Shown piece by piece: positions 1 through 5,028 of a stretch of 6,375 nt of DNA. The notes under the pieces were generated by a model. That model saw only the letters and a program-made list of their open reading frames with translations. It made no database searches and was not told where the DNA came from. The stretch lies in assembly GCA_900544985.1 (NCBI GenBank), contig UQXK01000067.1, positions 1-6,375 of the forward strand. The letters run 5' to 3'. The stretch's first letter is position 1. Each line of letters begins with the position of its first letter. The DNA comes from an uncultured Eubacteriales bacterium (lineage in GTDB: Bacteria; Bacillota; Clostridia; Oscillospirales; CAG-272). Position numbers and translations under genes: made by a program.

Positions 1-93
1 ATTTTGAGGAGTATTCTATCAATTAAATAACGTAATGAAAACGTCCTAACAGTCCGAAAATTGAATTATGACGAAAAAATTTATTTTTTGTTG

Positions 94-115
94 AAAAACA
101 AGATTAAAAATCTTG
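94..115 (-). other. Weak AT-rich hairpin followed by a T-run
   Basis: Read on the minus strand, CAAGATT and AATCTTG (99-115) can form a 7-bp stem with a 3-base loop, followed by five T residues (94-98). It lies downstream of the stronger tRNA terminator and could act as a backup. The stem is only about 30% GC, so this is tentative. The rest of 1-143 holds no gene I can support. Two plus-strand frames entering from the left edge end at stop codons by about position 30, so the tail of an upstream plus-strand gene is possible but not demonstrable. Confidence 0.25.
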
Positions 116-143
116 CAAACCTTGTAAATGTCAGAATAATAAC

Positions 144-183
144 AAAAACACCAAGTAGAGTTTATAACTCCACTCGGTGTTTT
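144..183 (-). terminator. Intrinsic terminator of the tRNA-Lys gene
   Basis: A 13-bp stem (148-160 with 168-180) with a 7-base loop is followed on the minus strand by five T residues. Read as minus-strand RNA all 13 positions pair, two of them as G-U. Read as plus-strand RNA those two become A-C mismatches. The asymmetry and the longer T-run on the minus side both indicate that it terminates leftward transcription from the tRNA gene. Confidence 0.85.
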
Positions 184-191
184 ATTGTATG

Positions 192-228
192 TCCGAATAT
201 CTGTCCTGTAAAGAACAGAGTGTTCGGA
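192..228 (-). other. Imperfect hairpin between tRNA 3' end and terminator
   Basis: TCCGAA (192-197) and TTCGGA (223-228) form an outer 6-bp stem. After a small internal loop, TCTGT (200-204) pairs with ACAGA (215-219). There is no T-run, so it is not itself a terminator. It sits in the tRNA trailer, 11 bases beyond the encoded CCA, and could influence 3' processing of the precursor. Function is inferred only. Confidence 0.4.
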
Positions 229-239
229 TTATACTTATT

Positions 240-315
240 TGGTGCTCCATCGGAGAGTCGAACTCCGGACACCATGATTAAAAGTCATGTGCTCTACCTT
301 CTGAGCTAATGGGGC
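240..315 (-). tRNA. trnK: tRNA-Lys (anticodon UUU)
   Basis: The minus strand folds into a complete 76-nt cloverleaf. It has a 7-bp acceptor stem (GCCCCAT with ATGGAGC), a D arm GCTC/GAGC with GG in the loop, an anticodon arm CATGA/TCATG with loop CTTTTAA, a 5-base variable loop, a T arm CGGAG/CTCCG with loop TTCGACT, discriminator A73 and an encoded CCA. The anticodon TTT lies at 280-282 (AAA on plus) and reads lysine codons. The Levitt pair G15-C48 is possible. One acceptor pair, 3-70, is C-A instead of Watson-Crick; this is the only defect seen. The gene has its own promoter and terminator and stands alone. Confidence 0.95.
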
Positions 316-336
316 ATTATTTTCTTGCGCTTGATT

Positions 337-365
337 ATAATATCATAAAAGTTTATCTTTGTCAA
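337..365 (-). promoter_or_regulatory. Vegetative (sigma-A type) promoter of tRNA-Lys
   Basis: On the minus strand TTGACA (360-365) is followed after exactly 17 bp by TATTAT (337-342). An overlapping TATAAT at 334-339 would sit at a less favourable 20-bp spacing. Transcription would start around 330, about 15 bases before the mature tRNA. The consensus -35 fits a strongly expressed stable RNA gene. Confidence 0.85.
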
Positions 366-652
366 TATGTTTTTTTATATTTTATCATTTATTTGGAATA
401 TATTGAAAATTCTTTATTTTTCATTATTATTTCCTTGCTTTTATATTGAGAATTGTAGTATTTGACGAAATATGTTGAAAAAAATGAAAGTTTAGTTTAT
501 AATAAAAATGTTTTTTACATGTCATCATTTTTGTAAAGTTTTTTCTTATAAAATATTGTTTCTTTATTTTGAAATATTATTCTTTTGTCTGTCATAAATT
601 TATAAGTGTGCGGACAAGTTTTATTCTGTATGAAACATCGGGGGAGGTTTGT
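366..652. other. Divergent AT-rich intergenic region and leader, no gene
   Basis: This stretch separates the leftward tRNA promoter from the rightward GNAT/hydrolase operon. It is very AT-rich. Apart from the promoter at 475-503 and the ribosome-binding site at 643-647 I see no gene. The mRNA leader from about 510 to 652 is roughly 143 nt long. It contains one weak AT-rich inverted pair (AAAAATG near 504 with CATTTTT near 526) but no recognisable riboswitch core. Confidence 0.6.
475..503 (+). promoter_or_regulatory. Vegetative promoter of the GNAT/hydrolase operon
   Basis: TTGAAA (475-480), a 17-bp spacer and a perfect TATAAT (498-503) make a good sigma-A type promoter with a predicted start near 510. 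It points at the gene starting at 653 and leaves a leader of about 143 nt. Confidence 0.75.
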
Positions 653-1876
653 ATGAAATATCTTTATTCACTTAAAAGTGCTAACGGGAAAATAGATATA
701 AAAGAGGTAAAATCAAGTAGGGATATAACAAAATTTATTGTTTTTCCCAATTCGCTTTACATAGGAAACAAGAGTTATGTTCCGAGCCTTCTTATGGATG
801 AACGCGAAAATCTGACACCGGGAAAAAATCCTGCTTATGAATATTGCGACGCGAAAATGTTTATGGCGTATCGCGGTAATACTGCTGTGGGGCGTGTTCT
901 TGCGATACATAATAAACGTTTCAACAGCCTCTGGAACAGAAAATGCATAAGATTTTCCCGTTTTGATGTTATAGAAGATTTTGAAGTTGCAAAGGCTCTT
1001 ATTGATGCTGTTGAAAAATGGGCGGAAGAGCTTGGAATGAATGAAGTGCAGGGTCCTATGGGATTCTGCGATCTCGACAAAGAAGGGCTTCTTGTCGACG
1101 GTTTTGACGAAAGAGGAATGTTCATAACAGCGTATAATCATAAATATTACGGGGAATTTATAGAACGTCTCGGCTATTCCAAAATCGCAGACTGGGTTGA
1201 AAGGGAAATAAAGGTTCCGGAGGTGCTTGATCCGAGAATCGAAAAGATTGCCGAGTATTCGCTCAAAAAAACCGGTCTTCATATGCTCGATATAAAGAAA
1301 GCCAAAGACATTATTCCTTATGCCGACGGAATATTCGAGGTTTTGGAAGAGGCTTACCGCGATCTGTACGGCGTAATACCGCTTAATGAAAAACAAACAA
1401 AAATGTATTTGAATCAGTTTATAACGCTCGTAAGACCTGAATTTATCGCTGTTATTCTGGATAAGAACGACAGAGTGGTTTCTTTCGGTGTGGCTGTGCC
1501 GTCTATGGCGGAGGCTGTAAAGAAATGCGGGGGCAAAATTTTGCCGTTTGGCTGGATTCCGCTTTTGAAATATTTCACCTCGAAGCATTGCGATATAATA
1601 GAGTTTCTTCTGATAGGAACGCGCCGCGAATACTGGGGAGATGCCGTAAATGCCAATATAATGACAAAAGTATTTTACGGCGCGAAAAAATACAATGTAA
1701 AATTTGCCGAAACAGGTCCTATGCTTGAAACAAATTTCAGAATACATTCCATGTGGAAACGTTTTGAAAACAGGGCGCACAAACGCCGCCGTTGTTATGC
1801 GAAAAAGCTTGACGGGACAAGCGTTGACGAATATTTTGGAAATCCCGAATTTTTCAAGAGCGGAGATAAAGATTGA
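653..1876 (+). CDS. GNAT-like (acyl-CoA N-acyltransferase fold) family protein, unnamed
   Basis: The product has 407 residues. ATG 653 is chosen because GGAGG (643-647) lies 5 bases upstream; an in-frame ATG at 569 has no ribosome-binding site and is rejected. From memory of the family this matches a widespread group of about 370-410 residue proteins annotated as GNAT acetyltransferases. Landmarks are PGKNPAYEYCDAKMFMAYR (56-74), VGRVLAIHNKRF (79-90), the conserved stretch GPMGFCDLDKEGLLVDGFDE (134-153), YNHKYYGEFIERLGY (161-175), and a basic C-terminal motif, MWKRFENRAHKRRRCYAKKL (367-386). The layout suggests two related halves, about 20-190 and 195-386. No signal peptide or membrane segment is seen, so it is probably cytosolic. 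The substrate is unknown. It is the first gene of an operon and its TGA overlaps the TTG start of the hydrolase gene. The family call is fairly sure; the activity is inferred. Confidence 0.8.
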   Translation: MKYLYSLKSANGKIDIKEVKSSRDITKFIVFPNSLYIGNKSYVPSLLMDERENLTPGKNPAYEYCDAKMFMAYRGNTAVGRVLAIHNKRFNSLWNRKCIRFSRFDVIEDFEVAKALIDAVEKWAEELGMNEVQGPMGFCDLDKEGLLVDGFDERGMFITAYNHKYYGEFIERLGYSKIADWVEREIKVPEVLDPRIEKIAEYSLKKTGLHMLDIKKAKDIIPYADGIFEVLEEAYRDLYGVIPLNEKQTKMYLNQFITLVRPEFIAVILDKNDRVVSFGVAVPSMAEAVKKCGGKILPFGWIPLLKYFTSKHCDIIEFLLIGTRREYWGDAVNANIMTKVFYGAKKYNVKFAETGPMLETNFRIHSMWKRFENRAHKRRRCYAKKLDGTSVDEYFGNPEFFKSGDKD

Positions 1877-2823
1877 AAATTGCCGTTATAGTTGTTTTTT
1901 TCGTGCTTTTATTTCTGCTTGCTGTTTTTTTCATATGTTCGTTTGTATTTTTCAAAATGGCGGCGGGAAGAGAAAAACGTGAATTTAAGATAAGTGACGG
2001 AATGATAGAAAAGCGAGGACTTGTTTCCGAAAAAGAAGAAATATATAAAAATCTTTCCAAATGGGACTCTCTTTCAAAAGAAGATGTTTATATAACATCA
2101 TTTGACGGAATAAAACTGCATGGCTCTTATTGTGTTTTTAAGGAAGCCCCCGCGACGATAATTCTTTTTCACGGGTGGCGGTCCTTTGGCGAATTTGATT
2201 TTTCTCTTATAATCGGAAAATATATCGATGCGGGATTCAACATTCTTCTTGTTGACGAAAGAGCGCACGGGAAAAGCGGCGGAAAGTATATTACATTCGG
2301 TATAAACGAGAGCATTGATGCCGCAGAGTGGACAAAGTTTATTTCTTCGCGGGAAAAAGGAGCGCGCCCTGTATTTATAGAGGGGATGTCTATGGGAGCC
2401 ACGACCGTTCTTATGTCGGTATCGCGCGATATTTCTTCTGATGTAAAAGGAATAATAGCGGATTGCGGATTTACTTCTCCGAAGGAGATAATATCTCATG
2501 TTATAAGAGGATATCATTTGCCTGCGGCTGTTATTTTTCCGTTTGTTTCGCTTTACTTTAAAATTTTTGCCCATGTTGATATAGGTGAGCTTTCGACTGT
2601 CGAAGCAATGAAAAAATGCAAAATTCCCGTGTTATTTATCCACGGAGAGTCGGACAAGTTTGTCCCCTGCGAAATGGGAAGGCGCGCATACGACGCGTGC
2701 GTTTCGAAAAAGAGTATGGTTACCGTTCCGGATGCCGGACACGGGAAAAGTTACGTTGTCGACAGGGACACTTGTCTTAATGCTATGCATGATTTTTACT
2801 TACCTTTCTTGAAAGAAAGGTAA
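1873..2823 (+). CDS. Membrane-anchored alpha/beta hydrolase (YqkD/YfhR-like serine hydrolase)
   Basis: The product has 316 residues and starts at TTG 1873, overlapping the upstream stop as TTGA. The start is supported by GGAG at 1862-1865, 7 bases upstream. Residues 3-27 form one hydrophobic helix, so the catalytic domain is probably tethered to the membrane, likely as a single-pass protein. The alpha/beta hydrolase fold is clear: HGW (100-102) at the oxyanion region, DERAHGKSGG (128-137, the usual DxRGHGxS with G131 changed to A), nucleophile elbow GMSMG (171-175, Ser173), acid Asp261 in HGESD, and His290 in DAGHG. The triad is intact, so esterase, lipase or peptidase activity is expected; the substrate is unknown. 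Translational coupling to the GNAT-like gene suggests linked function. The last seven codons and the TAA lie inside the first hairpin of repeat copy A, so the original C-terminus may have been replaced. Confidence 0.88.
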   Translation: MKIAVIVVFFVLLFLLAVFFICSFVFFKMAAGREKREFKISDGMIEKRGLVSEKEEIYKNLSKWDSLSKEDVYITSFDGIKLHGSYCVFKEAPATIILFHGWRSFGEFDFSLIIGKYIDAGFNILLVDERAHGKSGGKYITFGINESIDAAEWTKFISSREKGARPVFIEGMSMGATTVLMSVSRDISSDVKGIIADCGFTSPKEIISHVIRGYHLPAAVIFPFVSLYFKIFAHVDIGELSTVEAMKKCKIPVLFIHGESDKFVPCEMGRRAYDACVSKKSMVTVPDAGHGKSYVVDRDTCLNAMHDFYLPFLKER

Positions 2824-3003
2824 GCCCCCTACTTTTCTTATAAGAAAAGTAGGCAAAAGAACACACCTTTCTTTCGGAGAAAGGTGCGCCAAAGAACTTC
2901 CCACCGAGTGCCACGATTTATTTTGGTAAAGCTTTTGAAGATCCAAGAAACTTTTCTCGAAAAGTTTCTTGTGTCAGGGTTTGGGGCGGATAGCCCCGAC
3001 ATT
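2799..3003 (+). repeat. Hairpin-rich dispersed repeat, copy A (extended form)
   Basis: The stem-loops in order are: three related left hairpins at 2799-2824, 2828-2853 (a perfect 26-bp palindrome) and 2864-2886, the last two followed by CAAAAGAAC or CCAAAGAAC; a spacer with TTTATTTTGG and AAGCTTTTGA; a 12-bp-arm hairpin at 2945-2970; and GGGGC-GGATA-GCCCC at 2983-2997. Copy B has the same order with a single left hairpin. A 33-bp block (2971-3003 against 4288-4320) differs at one base. The element begins inside the hydrolase coding region and ends 13 bp before a terminator. There is no protein-coding content. It could be a REP/BIME or MITE-like mobile repeat or a conserved 3'-UTR structure. 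I do not recognise a named family. Confidence 0.85.
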
Positions 3004-3016
3004 TAATTACAAACAC

Positions 3017-3042
3017 AAAACGCGGATTTTTCCGCGTTTTTT
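3017..3042 (+). terminator. Intrinsic terminator of the GNAT/hydrolase operon
   Basis: AAAACGCGGA (3017-3026), loop TTTT and TCCGCGTTTT (3031-3040), then further T residues. The GC-rich core CGCGGA/TCCGCG followed by a run of six T is a canonical rho-independent terminator. It lies about 190 bases after the hydrolase stop, beyond repeat copy A. Confidence 0.9.
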
Positions 3043-3085
3043 ATATATCTGCTTTGTTTTCTGTACAAAAAAATCCCGAAAATGT

Positions 3086-3123
3086 TTGACAAGGTCATAT
3101 TACAGAGATGTTTTCTATATAAT
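3086..3123 (+). promoter_or_regulatory. Possible promoter of the M23 peptidase gene, atypical spacing
   Basis: A perfect TATAAT stands at 3118-3123 and a perfect TTGACA at 3086-3091, but they are 26 bp apart, too far for one standard sigma-A promoter. No good -35 hexamer lies at 16-18 bp. The TATAAT may work with a weak -35 or an activator, or another sigma factor may be used. A start near 3130 would leave a leader of about 36 nt before ATG 3166. Confidence 0.4.
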
Positions 3124-3165
3124 TTAAAAGAAAATCTTTTCGGATAGTCAGAATATGGAGGCAGG

Positions 3166-4179
3166 ATGTATTTTCTTCATGAAAAAAATAAATCGGCGCG
3201 CGTGATATATTCCATAATAGCCGTTATATTATCGTTGTCTTTTCTTTTGGTATACGGCAGGAGCAAAGATATGTATACTCTTTCCGACGGCGTAAAATAT
3301 ATAAAATGGGTCGATTTCAATGTGAGTTCCGAGGCTCTTTCCGATGCGGCGCGTCTCGATATAAAAGCGCATGAAGAGGGGAAGAATGTGTCTTTTTCTT
3401 CGCTTCTTGCATATCTCGGTGCCAAATACGGCGGTTCTTTTAAAGGATATAAAAAAAGCGATCTTACATATGCATATGAAAAACTGTCGTCTGATGAACA
3501 TGTTTTTGACGATATGAAATTCTATCTTTATTATAAAGAAGCTTACGGCGCCGTAGTAGACGGTATGATCGGAGAATACGGAGTATACGAGGAAAAGGAA
3601 GGAAGATATGATTATACGATAAAATACGGCGTAAAGGCGTTTTCACCGTTTGCCGCGGGATATTACTATAATGACTACGACGATTTCGGCGCATCGAGGA
3701 CATATGGATATGCCAGAAGTCATTTAGGGCACGATATGCTCGGAAGTGTAGGCACTCCTATAATTGCAATAGAGTCCGGGTATGTAGAATGTGTGGGATG
3801 GAATCAATACGGCGGTTGGCGTATAGGAATCCGTTCCTTTGACGGAAAACGATATTATTATTACGCACATCTGCGGCGCGGACATCCGTATAACGATATG
3901 TACGAGGGAAAGATAGTGACAGCGGGAGAAGTTATAGGATATCTGGGAATGACGGGGTACAGTGCGAAAGAGGATACAAACAATATAAACATACCACATC
4001 TTCACGTTGGATTGCAGCTTATCTTCAACGAAGTGCAGAAGGATGGTTCTAATCAGATCTGGATAGATATGTATGAGCTTGTGAAATTTCTCGCTCCTTA
4101 CCGTTCAAAAGTATATAAGGGCGACGATGGAGAATATCACGCAGTAAATCCCATAACGGATTTTAATATCCCCGATTAA
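3166..4179 (+). CDS. Membrane-anchored M23 (LytM-type) metallopeptidase
   Basis: The product has 337 residues. ATG 3166 follows GGAGG (3157-3161) with a short 4-base gap; the nearby ATG at 3179 is out of frame. Residues 14-30 form a hydrophobic helix after a basic N-terminus (signal anchor), placing the rest outside the membrane. Residues about 38-160 form a Tyr- and Lys-rich region shared, as I recall, with clostridial relatives (FNVSSEALSDA, LLAYLGAKYGG). The M23 domain spans about 185-290. The HLGHD motif gives zinc ligands His186 and Asp190, HLH (278-280) gives His278 and ligand His280, and His235 in YYYAHL matches the second catalytic histidine. All key residues are present, so cleavage of peptidoglycan cross-bridge or stem peptides is expected. 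It is monocistronic; repeat copy B starts one base after its stop. A role in cell-wall remodelling or sporulation is possible but not shown. Confidence 0.9.
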   Translation: MYFLHEKNKSARVIYSIIAVILSLSFLLVYGRSKDMYTLSDGVKYIKWVDFNVSSEALSDAARLDIKAHEEGKNVSFSSLLAYLGAKYGGSFKGYKKSDLTYAYEKLSSDEHVFDDMKFYLYYKEAYGAVVDGMIGEYGVYEEKEGRYDYTIKYGVKAFSPFAAGYYYNDYDDFGASRTYGYARSHLGHDMLGSVGTPIIAIESGYVECVGWNQYGGWRIGIRSFDGKRYYYYAHLRRGHPYNDMYEGKIVTAGEVIGYLGMTGYSAKEDTNNINIPHLHVGLQLIFNEVQKDGSNQIWIDMYELVKFLAPYRSKVYKGDDGEYHAVNPITDFNIPD

Positions 4180-4320
4180 CCTACTTTTCTTGAAAGAAAA
4201 GGTAGGCAAAAGAACTTCCCTCAAATACACCACTTTATTTTGGCGAAGCTTTTGAGATTCCAAAGGACTTTTCGCGAAAAGTCCTTTGTGTCCGGGTTTG
4301 GGGCGGATAGCCCCGACATT
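4180..4320 (+). repeat. Hairpin-rich dispersed repeat, copy B (compact form)
   Basis: It has a left hairpin at 4180-4206 (CCTAC/GTAGG outer pairs, AT inner stem, one extra G) followed by CAAAAGAACTT; a spacer with TTTATTTTGG and AAGCTTTTGA; a perfect 26-bp palindrome at 4262-4287 (arm AAAGGACTTTTCG); and GGGGC-GGATA-GCCCC at 4300-4314. It starts immediately after the M23 stop codon and ends 11 bp before a terminator. Over 4253-4317 it matches minus-strand copy C with only four differences. This is the simplest complete copy and serves as the type sequence for the family. Confidence 0.88.
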
Positions 4321-4331
4321 CAATGCGATAC

Positions 4332-4360
4332 AAAAAAACACGGCATTGCCGTGTTTTTTT
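4332..4360. terminator. Bidirectional intrinsic terminator between convergent genes
   Basis: CACGGC (4339-4344), loop ATT and GCCGTG (4348-4353) are flanked by seven A residues on the left and seven T residues on the right. The hairpin is followed by a T-run on both strands. It lies 152 bases after the M23 stop and directly abuts the stop codon (4362-4364) of the convergent minus-strand gene, so it serves both transcripts. Confidence 0.92.
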
Positions 4361-4361
4361 A

Positions 4362-4814
4362 TCATTTGCCGTTTTCGCCGAAAAGTTTTTGATAATCTTT
4401 TTTCTCGTTCTCTTTTTTAGCCGCACCGAAATGAACCGCTATTCTGACAGCGGCTACGATTACATAAGCCACAATGTAGAATATGACGGCAAAAATTGCG
4501 GTTCTGGGGCTTGAAGCGGCGCCGGAAAGCCATGCGAGAACAACGGCGAAATCCATTGTTGTAAGTACAAGATGTATTGAGAGCTTCGCCAGATAAGATT
4601 CTATAAATTTTACATTCATTATAAAATCGCAAAGCGCGAATATTGCGGAGAAGAGCAGGATAAACCCGAACATGCTTGTGTTGAATATTCTTTCTTCATT
4701 CGGATAGAGTACACTGAGCATGATATTGAAAAACATAACTATTACGGTGAAGTAGATTCCCATATGTCCGAGAAAACTGCGAAATGCCGAGAGCAATTTT
4801 TGAGATTTTTTCAT
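4362..4814 (-). CDS. Small four-helix membrane protein, possibly DUF3021-like
   Basis: The product has 150 residues. ATG 4814 is chosen because GGAGG (4819-4823) precedes it, with a short 4-base gap. An upstream in-frame ATG at 4889 overlaps the -35 box and is rejected. Four hydrophobic segments lie at about residues 18-36, 46-66, 78-97 and 104-126. The N-terminus (MKKSQK) and C-terminal tail (KKENEKKDYQK) are basic or charged, so both ends probably face the cytosol. Size, helix count and the conserved-looking HL at the start of helix 3 recall DUF3021 membrane proteins, some of which accompany LytTR regulators, but no such regulator is in the window and I cannot confirm the family. It has its own promoter and shares its terminator with the M23 gene. 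A small inverted repeat (4825-4839) abuts the ribosome-binding site. Function unknown. Confidence 0.75.
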   Translation of the reverse strand: MKKSQKLLSAFRSFLGHMGIYFTVIVMFFNIMLSVLYPNEERIFNTSMFGFILLFSAIFALCDFIMNVKFIESYLAKLSIHLVLTTMDFAVVLAWLSGAASSPRTAIFAVIFYIVAYVIVAAVRIAVHFGAAKKENEKKDYQKLFGENGK

Positions 4815-4860
4815 TTTTCCTCCGCCGTTTTTAAAACGGTAGTTTTTTATTATAAATACT

Positions 4861-4889
4861 ATTTTACCACTATTGATATCTTTATTCAA
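4861..4889 (-). promoter_or_regulatory. Promoter of the four-helix membrane protein gene
   Basis: On the minus strand TTGAAT (4884-4889), a 17-bp spacer and TAAAAT (4861-4866) preceded by TGG make a good sigma-A type promoter. Its -10 context (TGGTAAAATA) is identical to that of the rplU promoter. The predicted start is near 4854, about 40 bases before ATG 4814. Further upstream, 4890-4986 holds only a 6-bp hairpin (AAGCGG/CCGCTT, 4939-4953) without a T-run. Confidence 0.75.
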
Positions 4890-4986
4890 TGAATAATCGG
4901 TAAATATTAAATATAAATGCGAATTTAAAGAAAATATTAAGCGGCTCCCGCTTGATAAAACTTATTTTGCATTAGAAAGACAAAAC

Positions 4987-5013
4987 AAAAAGTCCGCTTT
5001 GTGCGGACTTTTT
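4987..5013 (-). terminator. Intrinsic terminator of the rplU-prp-rpmA operon
   Basis: An 11-bp stem joins 4987-4997 with 5003-5013 (core GTCCGC/GCGGAC) over a 5-base loop. On the minus strand it is followed by TTTTTG and more T. It begins 15 bases after the rpmA stop, so the operon ends here. Confidence 0.92.
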
Positions 5014-5028
5014 TGGCGAAAAACCTGA

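Noticed and set aside
61..309. 82-codon plus-strand open reading frame
   Set aside because: It runs antisense through the tRNA-Lys gene and its terminator. The peptide end GAPSESRTPDTMIKSHVLYL is the well-known artefact of translating the complement of a tRNA, and it has no ribosome-binding site.
569..652. Upstream in-frame start of the GNAT-like gene
   Set aside because: ATG 569 has no ribosome-binding site and adds a sequence not found in the family. ATG 653 has GGAGG at the right place.
713..1780. Long (355-codon) minus-strand open reading frame
   Set aside because: It is fully antisense to the GNAT-like gene, which has clear family motifs, a ribosome-binding site and a coupled downstream gene. 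The minus-strand peptide is rich in Cys, Phe, Arg and Tyr and resembles no protein I know.
2098..2574. 158-codon minus-strand open reading frame
   Set aside because: It is antisense to the catalytic core of the alpha/beta hydrolase, whose triad is intact. It has no ribosome-binding site or recognisable motif.
2799..2886. CRISPR-like array
   Set aside because: The three repeated hairpins are adjacent with no constant-length unique spacers, they differ in sequence, and there are no cas genes.
2799..3003. Insertion sequence or transposase remnant
   Set aside because: No coding remnant and no obvious target-site duplication can be seen around copies A or B. Any mobility would have to be non-autonomous.
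4815..4889. Upstream in-frame start of the four-helix membrane protein gene
   Set aside because: ATG 4889 falls on the -35 box of the promoter, so it would not be in the mRNA. ATG 4814 has its own GGAGG.
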